Of a stretch of DNA of 64,000 nt, positions 50,549 through 63,366 are shown piece by piece; position 1 is the first letter of the stretch, and each line of letters starts with the position of its first letter. The DNA is from Rhizophagus irregularis (Eukaryota; Glomeromycota; Glomeromycetes; Glomerales; Glomeraceae). The stretch lies in assembly GCF_026210795.1 (NCBI RefSeq), contig NC_089432.1, positions 4,898,001 through 4,962,000 of the forward strand, given 5' to 3'. The notes under the pieces were generated by a model. That model was not told where the DNA came from. It was given only the letters and a program-made list of their open reading frames with translations, and did not search any database. A program made the translations under genes and the position numbers.

Positions 50549-51959
50549 TGAGGACATTTCCTATTCTGCACTCAAGTTATAGCACATGGTTCTGTAATAG
50601 TGGTTTTGATACTTGTACTTTTTGCTTCATCACAATACTGGAGTACTATGCTATTGCAATTGGTAATCTTTTAAAAAACATCAGATTCAAACATGATAAA
50701 ATATTAATTCTTGACTTGTCATATTAACAGTAAATTGACAATAAAGTCAAAGTACAAGAAGTCTTAAATCCAAGGGTATTTAATTTTAAATTCTTACTTC
50801 AGTTTATAATGATTTGAATTTAATGTATTCAATAACTTAATGTAAATAATTGACATTTTGTATATGGTAATTAATTCACAATAACCTTATTCAATTATAT
50901 GTTACTTTTTACTTTTTCTAATAAAAGAATTGACAGAAATCATCATTGCATTTATGTTTCTTACCCATAAGAATATATTCTTGTTCTTTATTGTAGTATA
51001 AATAATGATCTCAAGATTTTATCATATAGTAAAGGATATACAATGGTTAATTATGAGATTAATGAAAGCTTGCTCCATAAGACAAAGGAGAAGACTCAGA
51101 AGATTCATGGCTGTGTCTTCATAAGAAATGCACCATGAATCCTATGTATTATATTTATAACACATCATTTGTCCATTAACTTTTATATACTAGCTAAACT
51201 ATAAAACTAATAATGATTTTTTAAAAATATTATATTCTAGTTTAATAAATAATCATTTTTAGCACTCAAGTACTATCTAATGCTGAAACAATCATATATT
51301 TCACTCCAACTTGATATTAATTCAATCCAGATTTTGAACTGTTAATTAAACCTAATAAAAGTTTCTAATTGTTTTATATTTTAGAAATGAATTGTACATA
51401 TTTCCAAATGAAATATTTGAAAAATATTTTTTATGTTTTTTTTTCATGATTTGTTTTAACATGTATAAGTAATGATAAGTAAGTATTTAGTCATTCAAGA
51501 AATTCTACTTCAATTTATGATAGATAAGCTGCATATTATACTAAAAATGCATTTTTTATCATAGACAATCTTTAAAAACAAAGATAGAACTTATGAATTA
51601 TCTTCATAAATATTATAATCAAAATAAACATGATTTTCAGTATCTCACATTTTATCACTTAATTTGAAAATAATGCTTATTAGTTTTATACATTACTAAT
51701 AATTTAATTAGAAAAAGAATACTTTAGCAATAACTTGAGAATGAACTTTCTCAATGAAAAAATCAATATTAATCAGATGATCAAAAATTGAATTATTATA
51801 CTATTAAAGAAAATTATTATTGGTATGCTTATTTTGAAGCTGACGAAGAATTTTTCATCAGAAAGAATTGATAAGTTTGATAATGAACTTCTTGTATGGA
51901 TTAAATCAGAAATTCATATGGATTTAATATATACTACTATATATGTATATATCCAGCAG
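50549..51959. other. AT-rich gene-free stretch
   Basis: No supported features. Composition is uniform and lacks tandem repeats. Confidence 0.35.
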
Positions 51960-52125
51960 AAAAAGATACTTGTCAATGTCTACATAAGGTAATACATGTA
52001 AACATTTACATGCAGCAATTTTATGTAATAATTGGATGCGTCAACAACCTGGTAATTTTCATCCGCCTGAAATTAAATTACCAACATGAGAAGAAATTCA
52101 ATATTTCGAAAAAAAAATCTTAATA
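51960..52125 (+). pseudogene. SWIM zinc-finger relic (MULE transposase C-terminus)
   Basis: Two frames with a slip read KDTCQCLHK and then CKHLHAAILCNNWMRQQPG. The pattern CxC...CxH is the SWIM zinc finger found at the C-terminus of many MULE transposases. It is followed by a stop in LPT-stop-EEIQYFEKK. Confidence 0.5.
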
Positions 52126-52533
52126 AATGTTAATTTATTTAAATTGATTAATTTATAAATATCATAATTTCAATTCAATGAATCTAATACTGAAAAGGTG
52201 GATTATTTCAGCAGAGATATCCGATTTTAATGATCACATTCTGGATTGGTTGGAAGGATTCGTGACTGTATTTAATAGAGCGTGCAAAAAAATATATACA
52301 GTAGGTTATTTCGTTATTTGTTAAAACGTTTTTCTGGCAAGCTTTTTGGATTTGATCTAAGTTAATATTTACAGAATGTGTATTTTTTCCGATGCACGCA
52401 TATTATACATATTATACATGTAGCCGGAATTTTCCGAAAATATGGCCGAATTCGAAAGGTTCAAATTTATTGAATGAGGAAATTTGTAAGCTTTATTAGT
52501 GAATGTTAATCTATAAAATGTTTAAATCCAGAT
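52126..52533. other. Gene-free stretch
   Basis: An open run reading EISDFNDHILDWLEGFVTVF (about 52220-52300) after a 'tttcag' acceptor-like site might be an exon relic. I cannot name it. Confidence 0.3.
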
Positions 52534-52960
52534 ATGAATATTTCAATATTCAGGAGCAAATATTTTCTCTTTCAAATATATACGAGCTATATTGTTATCG
52601 TACAATTAATTGATCAAAATTATTATCATGAGTTGGCACAAATATGCAGTTCAATAGAAAAAATTTATGTAAGAATTGGTTATAGAGAAATTCACGGAAT
52701 TGTTGAATTAGTTGAAATGAAAAAAACCAATTAAATACATATTTATGGATGGATCTTATGAATGCAAAGAAATTATTCAGGCTTTAGAAAAATATTTAAA
52801 TTCAATTATTCATTTAGAAACAACTAGGTATGCATTTTTCCTACACTTTCTCATTCCAAAATTAATTAAAGTTGCAAATAGTTTACTTTTATTTGGCGCC
52901 ACACCAGATTCTCATTTCTGCGGATCCTTTGCAAGATGACTCATTAAAGTAAATAAAATC
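52534..52960 (+). pseudogene. F-box/LRR-type protein fragment
   Basis: The first frame reads NYYHELAQICSSIEKIYVRI then HGIVELVEMKK. At an A-run near 52723 the sense moves to another frame: PIKYIFMDGSYECKEIIQAL, NSIIHLETTRYAF and PKLIKVANSLLLFG. This resembles the leucine-rich region of the large F-box protein family of Rhizophagus-type fungi, which act as substrate adaptors of SCF ubiquitin ligases. The F-box itself is missing, so it is a 3' fragment with a frameshift. Confidence 0.55.
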
Positions 52961-53389
52961 ATAATTTCACAAACAACTTTTTGTATAACAAGTAGATATC
53001 CTTATCAACCATTTCTAACCCACTCCTCATTTTATTTTTTTTAAAAAATTTCTTATTTTATCCTATTTTAAAAAGGTCTAAAAGGGTTAGACAATAAGTT
53101 TTAATCAAAATAAATAACCTCAACGTAAGTTATACACAAAAAAATTTTTTTATTATTTTAAATAATCTTTATACTAAAATTTAAATTATAAAATCTGTAA
53201 CTCGCACATCAATCTAATCTAGTTTAATAACAAGAAAAAAACATTTACTAAAAGAAAGATTATTAAATTTATTATAAGACTTTTAATAAAACATTCTAGA
53301 CTCTAGAGTACTATATTCTACTAAAATGATATACAAATTTATTTTATTACATTTTATAATTTAATAAAAAAAAAGAATTGGTTATAAAA
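52961..53389. other. AT-rich spacer downstream of the kinase-Sel1 gene
   Basis: It should include the 3' UTR of the minus-strand gene at 53390-55696. Nothing else is seen. Confidence 0.4.
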
Positions 53390-55696
53390 TTATTGATTTT
53401 TCTGAAGTACTTTCAATCTATATTGTGCTTTTTGATATCCTTGATTTGCAGATTTTTCATACCAATAAACTGCTTTATCTATATCTTTTGTAATTCTTCT
53501 TCCATATTCATACATAATACCAAGATTATATGACGCTACAATATTTCCTAAATTTGCTGATCGTTGAAATAATTCGAATGCTTTTTGATTATTAATGTTA
53601 GTTCCAATTCCACAAATATAACAATATCCTAACATTGTCATTCCATCTAAATCTCCTCCTTCAGCTGATTCCTTGAACAATTTGAAAGATTTATTATAAT
53701 CTTTTTCGACACCTACTCCATCTTTATAACAAATACCTAAATTATATATAGCTATTATATTTTCATTATTTGCGGCTTTTTCATACCAATAAAAAGCCAT
53801 TTTTAAATCTTTTTTAATACCTATTCCATCTTCATAACAACAACCAAGAAATATTTGTCCTGCAGTATAATTTTTATTTGCTACTTTTTCAAAATATTCA
53901 AAAGCTAATTTTTCATTTTTTGAAATTCCACGCCCATATAAATAACAAATACCAACATAATATTGAGCTAAAATTTGATCTTTTTCTGATGCATCAATAA
54001 ATAAATAAAATGCTTTTTCATGATTTTCATTTGTTTCAATACCAAGATAGTTAAAAAATCCAAATAAAAAAATAGAATTTGAATTATTTTGATTATCATT
54101 TAACGTTAATAACCAATTATAAATTTCTTGTGAATTGATATTATGATTATTAAAAAAGCTAATAGTTTTCTGTCTTACCAATTTTGATACAATCCCTCTA
54201 TTTAATAATTTAAAAATAAAATCATTAATTTCAGTAATTATTTCATTATAAACTTCTTCAAATGATGGTACTTCTATAGTATTAATTTCTTTTGAATTCA
54301 TGTTGCCAAAATTTTGCATAAGTTGAGATAATTCTCCATGTGGACCTGAATTATTATTACTTATAGGAGCCTCGTTAAGTTCTTGATTGCCAAATAATTG
54401 TTGATCTTCTATTTCTTCTATTATTACATCAATGTTTGTAACGATCGCTCTCAACCAATCAACTACTTGAAATATGTTAGGACGATTATCTGGTTCACTA
54501 TCCCAACATTCTAAAAAATAATTCAAGATTAACTAACTAAATAACATAATCAATTTTATAATTAAATTTCAAATTCTACTTACTAGTATAAATTTTTACA
54601 TAATTTTCAGGTGTATCAGGAACAATAGTTTCTCTAAGGCCTTGACAAATTTCCAAAGCCAAGCCAACATCATATTCACCTTCAGTACAGAAAGGAGGTC
54701 GACCACTAGACATCTCCCATAATAATACGCCAATACTGTAAATATCACTTTTTTTATTTAATGAATACATTGGTATTTTTTGGTTATAACTATTTCTTCG
54801 AGTGTTAAAGCTTTTTGGGTCAACATAAGGAACCATTCCAAATAATTTAGATTGAAAATTGGATGATGCTCCAATCCTTTTTGATAGTCCGAAATCTGCT
54901 AATTTGATTATATTTTGATGGACTAATATATTATTGGAATGCTATTAGTTAGAAAAAGCAAATGAGATGAATAATGAAATAAAATATTATTAATAAATAA
55001 ATAGTTATAGATGATTTATAAATTACCAAATCACGATGAACAATCCCCTCGTTATGTAAGCATGATACAGCGCTAGCTAACTGGTATGCCATATTGAATT
55101 TATCGTTCCAAGTGAGATTATCAAAGTTTTTTTCAAAATAGTTTCGGAGGCTACCACTATCAGCATACTCCATTACTAACCAATAATTTTGTAAGTGTTT
55201 ATTCTCATTATCTAATAAAAAAATAATTACTTATTAGAACATATTTTTGCAATACTGAGATTTATATTCATTATTACAAGATATCTTTATAATACCTAGC
55301 TCATATTTTGTTATTCCATAGCAACGAATGATATTATCATGAAAATCAACTTTACGTTGAATTTTCAACTACATAATATTAATTTATGAAATGTAATAAG
55401 GTAAAATAAAAATCATACATGGATAAAAAAAAAATAAAATAAATAAAATTACCTCACGAACAATTTCTTTAACAGTAACATTATTAAGACTAAAAAAAGA
55501 TTTTAACGCAAAACATTTTTTTAATTTTTTCAAATTTGCACGGTACACTTCCGAAACCTCCGGTACCAATTTCTTGAAAGTCGCTAAATTGGTTGTATTC
55601 GAAATAATTTAAGAGTTCTTTATCAATAGCTTCCTCAATCCATTTAATCCATTCATTTGCATTCTCAGTATCATGCATTTTGATGTTATCAAACAT
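53390..55696 (-). pseudogene. Protein kinase fused to Sel1 repeats, frameshift in the glycine loop
   Basis: Exons (minus): 55696-55453, 55368-55296, 55211-55027, 54941-54584 and 54510-53390, with introns in consistent phase; about 660 residues. The start MFDNIKMHDTENANEWIKW leads to the glycine loop GTGGFGS. Two bases are missing near 55551 (between the GFGSV and YRANL frames), then ALKSFF holds the catalytic Lys. Next come [31 protein letters not shown] in the activation segment, [17 protein letters not shown] and CWDSEPDNRP. The C-terminal ~200 residues hold about five Sel1-like repeats (AFYWYEKAANN, LGICYKDGVG), helical hairpins that serve as protein scaffolds. Kinase-Sel1 fusions are expanded in arbuscular mycorrhizal fungi and are presumed to act in signalling. 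Everything downstream of the slip is open, so the lesion is recent or a sequence error. Confidence 0.88.
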
Positions 55697-58600
55697 AGTG
55701 AATTTAATGGATAATATTAAAGACGATGAATTGAACGTTCAAATAAAGTACTGTCGTAACTCTATTATCGACGCTGGTTTTTGAGAATAAAATAGATAAA
55801 GTCTTCGGTGAAACTAGCAAACCTACTAAATTTTCAAGTCAAAATACTAGATTAAACGCAGAAATTGTTGATCTTTTAAATAAAAGTTGCACAGAAATAG
55901 CATACAACATATATAAAAGGTATTTTGTTACCTTCGCAATTGGCTTCGTGAGGCGCAGCAAAAGAACAAAGAACACTCGTTGAGTCTTTCGAGAAAGGAA
56001 ACGGAGCTTAAATAGAAAGGAACAAATCATTTTACAGAAAGATAAGAAAATAAGGAAATCGACGAAAGAAGTAGGGATTTTTACGGGATCAACCTGATAA
56101 GGCTAATATAAAATACGAAAAAAGTAATGATAATACAAAAGGAAACTCAATCAAAAAAAAAAATAGAAAGATTGTCGAATTTCCAGTACCTTCCATTGAT
56201 GATTAGCGAAGCAAATCACGTGACATTTTTTAATGACGTGAATGAAAATGTTAAAAAATTGTTTCAAAATTCTAACATTAATTTTGATAGCCTATGCCAA
56301 GAACTTTTAAACTTATCAGCTTATCAGTTTAAGGATAGAGTACACACTATAATTGATTTTAATAATCACGTGATGGCATATCAATTTTAAAGTAATACAA
56401 GAGAAGATCGGTCTAATAAAAAATAGGCAACATGTGCCAAACCCTTTTCATACTTTTTGTGTAAGCTCTTTGAAACCAATAATATACGTTGTATAAAAAT
56501 CAAAGTTCATTTCATTTTGTCAAAATACTTTAACGTTCGTATGAAGTTTAAGAAAACTGCCAATTTTTCAAAAAGTCTGCCAATTTTTTAGTTTGTTCTA
56601 AGTAACCATAACTAAAACTCTTATATTATATTAAAAACTATAAAAAGTAAGTCTATTTTTTATTGTTTATTTCTTTAAAATGAAAAAAAAAGAAAAAAAT
56701 ATAAATATAAATTATATAATATTATATATATAAGCCATATTATAAAAATAATTTTCTAAGTTAATAATATTGTTTTTTTAAATATATTAGATTGTGAAAT
56801 ACTATTTTAACGTGTTAAAACTGCTGGATCAATATATATAAATTTCAATATTAGTTTTAGGTTCTTTATTTTTATTTATAATAAAACTATTGATTATAGA
56901 TATTAATTTACTATAAGAAAGGTTTATCAAAGAAGTAAATTAATTTTTATGGTATTTTTTGTGAGGGAAATTTAGAGAATTAATAAATTTAGGTTAAAAT
57001 TTTGTTTTTAAGTTCTTTCGTCAAATTGCCGATCACTTGCCAATGACAATAATTAGTCACGTTAACTAATAAAAAAATGATTATATGGTGTACTCTATCC
57101 TTAAGTTTAAAAAATTTGATTTTTACCAGTGTTACATAAATTTAAAGATGATATAATTTACTATAATTAAAAAATTGAGAATAAGTAAATTTTGCACATA
57201 TGCTTACATAATCTTTATAATTTGAGAATTTTTTTTTATTTATAAAAAAATTTTTTTTTTTACTTGGAAATTGTGCTATCAAAATATATAATTTGTTATG
57301 ATTTGTATTGCACATTAGATTTTTAGGTGATAACTGAAAATTACAGGCACAAAGGGATAATTGGAGAAGATATACTCAAAAAATTGTTTTTATTTTTTTT
57401 TTATTTATTTTTTTGGTAAACGCATTTCTTTATTGTCCGGGGAATGATGACCAATCACGTGAGTTTCTCTATCTTCTCATATGACGTCATCCACGTTAGC
57501 CAAACTTACGGTGCTTTGCAAATTAAGTTTCAGTGTAACCAAAATATCAGTATATATTCTTATACTAAAGTTACAATAAAGATTACAAAGAAACTACATA
57601 ATACAATCAAAAGTAATACAAAAATAAACTGCTAACCAAGTCATCATTAAAGACTAAAGACCACTTCACTCTGGTGGTAAAAAAGGAAAAATGACGGAAG
57701 GGTAACACATTATTATAAACGATATCATGAAATTATATATAATATCGGTATAATGAGGTTTTTTTAGTGGAAAAGGAAATTCATTGATATATGTCAATTA
57801 TCGATATATAAACTAGAGGTTAACTTAAATAAATAAAGAAAAAAGGAGAGTCAGTTAGTAATAGTCGAAATAAAAAAAAGAAGAAATAAAAAACAATATT
57901 ATCGAAACATTGTCACTTGCCTGCAGTGTTTTGTTCGTTCCGTTTAAATTAAAAAAAAATGGGCAAAAATCAATGGATAACAGAACATTGTCACCTACCC
58001 GTGGTGTTTCTTATCGACGGATCCTTCCGTTTTGAAGTAAAGGCTAAAAAAAATAAGGATAGAAAAAAGAGTCCGATGGTCATAACTGATTTTAATAAAA
58101 AAATATTGTAACGATTTTTTTTGATATAATTACAGGTATAAAAAATCTATTTTAATTCTTTTTTTTAAAAGAAAGCATAAAAATTTTTTTTTTTAGTAGG
58201 AATTTATAAATTGCGAAAATTAAAAAGGTTGAATTTACAAATTAAAGATCAAAAAAAATTTTTTAAATTTTAAGTAAATGGAACGTTAAATAGTATATGA
58301 TTCGAGAGTAAAACTATGACTTGACAAGATTGATCATATTTTTATTTATTCACCGGTATTAAAATAAAAATTATTTTTAGCGGAGTAGAAATTTTGAAAT
58401 CATTTTTTTTTTTTGTCTTTTTTTTATAATAAAAACAGGAAAATGTATTAAAATGTCATGACGAGTTTTTATTTAATTTAAAATTGAAAAGCGATAGTTT
58501 TAAAAGATGCAAACATTTCATGGTCTGTAAGGAAGCATAAAATTAATTGAGACTTACCAAAAGGCAATTTTTTTTGGTATCCATAGCAACTGTGCATGTA

Positions 58601-59261
58601 GTTCATTATCAAAAGCGGAATAGAGAATTTCAATAAATTATAGCCGGCGAAAATCCGTTCAAATTGAGAAATAAATTTATTGAAAAACTTGCCATAAAAG
58701 TGGATGACCAACATTACCCCAAAATTTAAAAATCCACAGTAACAGAAAAATTAAAATTTGTTTTTTTGTTTTATACAGTTTTTTTTTCGCTCAAAGGTTT
58801 TTAAGGAGTAGTGTTGGAGGGTTTCAGACTCCTTTTATAAACAAATCAGCTTTTTTATGGTCACTATTTCTTAACTTTGATTCAGTAAAACCTTCGGCCT
58901 CTTTATAAAATGGCCGGACTCAATTGAAAACTAAGTGCAATGAAACAAGCGGGAAAAAACAAAGACACTGCCCTGGAAGATGCATGAGTGGGAAAAATAT
59001 AAAAATGTATTAATATCATGAATTGTGTAATTATATATGAGTTTATTAGATCCAGCGAAAATCTTCTTTGGAAAGCGAGTGATCATATCACGTGATGATC
59101 TATCAGACTGGTTCAAAAAGGGAAAGAAATATACGTTAATTGTATGGATTTTTGTAAATTACTCCACCGGTATAAAAAAGTATAAAAAAGTATAAAATCA
59201 ATTAGTGTATACGTCATACATAACGAGATAAACCTGTTATTCCTTAGGTATCTTTGAGGGC
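55697..59261. other. Long AT-rich stretch with few features
   Basis: A small ORF at 56127-56390 (87 aa, ERLSNFQYLPLMISEANHV...) has no recognisable family; it could be a gene fragment. A ~38-bp near-repeat 'gaacattgtcacttgcctgc' and 'gaacattgtcacctacccgt' occurs at 57906 and 57985. Other frames (58478-58714, 58931-59116) look like noise. The kinase promoter should lie just after 55697. Confidence 0.4.
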
Positions 59262-59659
59262 CTCAAGGCTAGAGTTTCGAACCGGATTTATTTTTTAAAT
59301 CCGAATTAGATACGAATAAATCCGAATTCCTTCGGTTCAATTCAGATATAATAAATCCGGTTTCCTTCAGTTGATCTGGATATAATAAATCCGGTTTCCT
59401 TTGGTTAATCCGGATATAATAAATCCAGTTTCCTTCGGTTAATCCAGATATAGTAAATTCATAGTAATAAATCCGGTTTCCTTCGGTTAATCCAAATATA
59501 TGAAATCCGATTTCTTTTCTGGTGCAATTGTGTACCGAATCAAATGAAATATGGAAATCATTCAGGTTCATTGATTTCACAAGGTCTAAATTTTAAATTT
59601 ACGATAAAAAAAAATGTCTTGCTTTTTTTCATTTCCTTTTCCTTTGGTTTAAAGTTGCT

Positions 59660-62600
59660 ATGTCTGAGACAGACTCAACAGTTACCCATTCAAGCACTTT
59701 TTCTAATGATCGCAGAAAGCGTAAAAGAAATGCTACATCTCCAGAAATCGCCAAGCCAATTGATAGAACAAACAAAAGCCACACTACCTACTTTTTTCGC
59801 AAAGACACTGATGATAATGAAATTGCTTACTGTATACTATGTGAACGAAAACTTGCAGCCAATAGAAAACCATATCCTTATAGCCGAAAGGGGGGATCAA
59901 CATCAAACCTGGCAGTTCACTTACGGGATAAACATGGTGTAACAAAGAATAATTATTTAGGAATATTTGGACGTAAACAATGAGGTAAGACATGAAGAAG
60001 TTGTACTTAAGTATTCATAATACTAAAAATATTTTTGATTTTTTTATATTAGCCAAAAGAAAATGATGCACAAATAACAAATTATCGATGTAGTGAAACC
60101 CGGCAGCAAGAACTAATGCGCCTCCTAATAATATTTATAATTAAATTCGTTCAACCTCTCTACATCCTCCAAAATGATGCATTTCGTAATTTTGTTCATA
60201 GCTGTGAACCTGGGTTCCAAATTCCATGCGAAAAAACTGCAAAAAACTTAATACACGAAGCTTATATTTGGAGCAAAGATCAATTGTTGAACTTGCTTGG
60301 CAGTACCATCATGTCTGTTCATTTAACCACAGATCTCTGGACAGCAAGAAGCAAACATGGGTACATTGGAGTTACGGCAACCTGGCTTTCTTCAGATTTT
60401 ACCTTTTATGAAGTTTTGCTCACTTGCAGTCATTTGGAGTATCCACATACAGGTGAAACCATCAGTGATGAACTATACCGAATTATTGATCAATGGCGCC
60501 TAAAAAATACAATATTTAAAATTTCTACCGATAATGGTTCAAATATGGTCAAAGCTGTAAGTACTTTAGGCAAATCACTACCTGGCATTAAAAGACACCC
60601 TTGTGCGGTGCATACCTTGCAGCTGTCTGTAAAACAAGAATTGAAGCATTGTAAAGACATTCACCGGCGAATTAAAAGTCTACAAAATTTTTTTCGGTTA
60701 CCAAAACAGGCGCAAAGGTTGAGAGAGTCACAATTTGAGATCAATAACTAAGATGTGTCAATTATTGAAGAATCCCAAATACAAACTAGTCCCTTGGATG
60801 TTCTAAGTGATACAAAAACTCGATGGAACTCAACGTTAATTGCATGGAAAAGGGTTCTCGAGCTGCATAATGCTATGCGCTATGTTGCAACGAAATTATT
60901 ATCAGAAAGAGATCGTATATTAAATAAAGAAGGTGAAAAATTGGAAAGCTTATGCCTGACACATGATGAGAAAATGCAAGTCAAATTTAAAATTATTTTA
61001 ATTTGTATTTTCTAAAAAAAGCTTACTATGATCAAATTTTAACAGTTTTTTTATTACAATTTTACAAATTTTTTTATGAATTCACATCAAATTTCCTTAC
61101 AAATTTTTATGGATTTTTTTATGAATTTTTTTTACAAATTTACGTTGACATAATTTTTTATGGCAATAATTTATGCTTATGAATTTTTTTATGGATTATT
61201 TTATGGACAAATTTTTTACAAATTCACATTAAATTTCCTTACAAATTTTATGGATTTTTTTATGATTTTTTTACTAACAAATTTTAACAAATTTTTTATG
61301 AATTTTTTTTATGTATTTACGCTGATATAATTTTTTATGGCAATAATTTATACTTATGAATTTTTTATGGATTATTTTATGGATTTTTAATTAATGAATT
61401 TTAACGATTTTTTTTTATGATTTATTTTTATTTTTGCTTTTTTACAATTTATTTACAAATTATCGTTATACTAATTTTTCTTATGAATTTTTATACGAAT
61501 TTTTTAACTTTTTATTACAAATTTTTTTTTGCTTTTTATAATTTATTTATGAACTTTTCTTATGGATTTTTTTACAAATTTTTTATGAATTTTTTATTAC
61601 CAAATTTTAATAAATGAATTATAATGGATTAATTTTTTTTCATTGATGAATTTTAATTTTTTTTTACAAAATTTACATTGAACGAAACTTTTTTTTGGAA
61701 ATTTTAATTTACATTTATTTTATGAATTTTTATGAATTTTTTTATTAATGAATTTAACAATTTTTTTTATGATTTTTATGGTTTTTTTTTTCTTTTACAA
61801 TTCATTTATTTATTTCCAAATTTTGACTTACAAATTTATTCTTAAAAAATAGTTTTGTTCAAGAAATGATTAAATTGTTGGAACCATTTGAAACTATTAC
61901 ACGACGATTATCAGGTGGCAAATTTCTGACACTTAATATGGTACATCCATACATGTGTATGCTTAAGCGGATGTTTGCTCCAAGAGCCAATGAAAATGAA
62001 ACTGTAGAAAGTTATTTAGAACTTATATATGGGCCTTTAATACCTGAGAATGAAGAAGAGAATGCTGAAGATAATATAAGTGATTCAAGTTCTGTTAGTA
62101 GTGATGATGATATTCCAACTGCTGGAAATCAACATTGGCAACATACACAAAGCCAGAGTCAAGGACGAGGATGAGGACGAGAACAAGGACGAGGTCGTGG
62201 TCGTGGTCTTGGTCGTGGTCGTGGTCGTGGTTGCGGCCATAGTCATGGTGGACATGGTCATATTTTGCAAAGACCAAATAATGAAGTTGAAGACATAAAT
62301 CAAGTCGAATATCTTCCTCCGGTGAATAATCTTGAAGGTATTCTCAAGAAAGTTCGTGCAGCTATTTACCTTTCTTTAGAGACACATTGGAATGTGCCAA
62401 GCGAATTATCATTGGTTGCAACAATATTAGATCCCAGAATGAAAAGCTTCCTATATGTGGAAGACTTACATCGTGAGGAACAAAAAACACAAGCTGAATC
62501 TCTTTTAAGTAACCTCTATACTCAGCTCAAGCATGATTTGGAACTTCCAGAGGAAGTTAGATCACCCATTTTGGATGATGATGATGATATATTTGAAAGG

Positions 62601-62933
62601 ATGTGGGCCAGTAACCAACAGTTAACACAAACAGGTAATAATGATAATAATGAAATTATGTGTTACTTGCGGTGTCCTGATGAACCGAAAAGTACAGATC
62701 CTTTGGTATGGTGGAGGGATCATAGATCAAGTTATCCCATTCTATCAAAATTAGCTCAAAAATATCTCTCAATTCCCTCTACATCTGTACCAAGCGAACG
62801 GCTCTTCTCTGACGCTGGTAATCACGTTTCTGCAAAAAGAACACGATTGGCTCCCGATTTAGTTGATCGAATTTTATTTTTAAAACGTAATAGTACATAT
62901 TTTCCCATATTTCCACCTTTAGAGAACAAATGA
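59660..62933 (+). pseudogene. hAT (BED-type) transposase, inactivated
   Basis: Pieces in order: 59660-59983 BED zinc finger (CILCERKL...VHLRDKHG); 60051-61015 catalytic region with TTDLWTARSKHGY (first Asp), ISTDNGSNMVK (second Asp), HTLQL and TKTRWNSTL; 61866-62933 with LLEPFETITRRLSGGK and LVATILDPRMKSF, and the hAT dimerisation motif LSIPSTSVPSERLFSDAG. Breaks seen: TGA at 59981 at the end of the BED exon, TAA at 60749-60751, an 850-bp T-rich stretch (61016-61865) that is either a bloated intron or an insertion, and TGA at 62172-62174 inside an Arg-Gly repeat. The Arg-Gly run (~62160-62240) comes from an expanded 'ggtcgt' repeat and is unusual for a hAT transposase. The protein would bind the subterminal repeats and excise the element. 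Confidence 0.88.
61016..61865. repeat. T-rich degenerate repeat within the hAT gene
   Basis: Dense variants of 'tttttttatgaattttttta' and 'acaaatttt'. A ~160-bp segment beginning near 61040 is echoed near 61210 ('ttcacattaaatttccttac'). It separates two coding blocks of the transposase. Confidence 0.75.
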
Positions 62934-63366
62934 TTGATTTTAGTATAATATAATTAGGAAAACTTAGTATAAATAACATATATAATATGAACAATGTATA
63001 TACTATATGAATAATATAAATAAAATTTCATTGCGTTTATGGTCTAATCACAAAAGGTGCCAATTCGGGCAAATTTTTAGTTAATAAACTTCCGAACGAA
63101 ACGAATGAAACCGGATATAATAAATCTGGATGAAACGAATGAAACCGGATATAATAAATCTGGATGAAACGAATGAAACCGGATATAATAAATCCGGATG
63201 AAACGAATGAAACCGGATATAATAAATCTGGATGAACGAATGAAACCGGATATAATAAATTCGGATGAAGCCGAAGCAACTGAATCTCTCCGGTGTTAAA
63301 TCTGAATCGGGAGAATCTGGATTTAAATCCGAATGTCGAAGGTCGGATCCAAACCCTACTCAAGGC

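Larger units (their letters stand above)
59270..63358 (+). mobile_element. hAT transposon, 4.1 kb, complete ends
   Basis: The element starts TAGAGTTTCGAACCGG and ends with the inverse of TAGGGTTTGGATCCGA. It is flanked by a perfect 8-bp target duplication CTCAAGGC (59262-59269 and 63359-63366). Subterminal repeats face each other: about five copies of 'aaatccggtttccttcggtt' on the left (59340-59520) and about five of 'gaaaccggatataataaatc' on the right (63100-63260). A BED-finger hAT transposase gene lies between, broken by several stops. Confidence 0.93.

Noticed and set aside
62085-62303. Small minus-strand His/Asp- and Thr-rich ORFs
   Set aside because: Antisense reads of the 'ggtcgt' repeat in the hAT gene.
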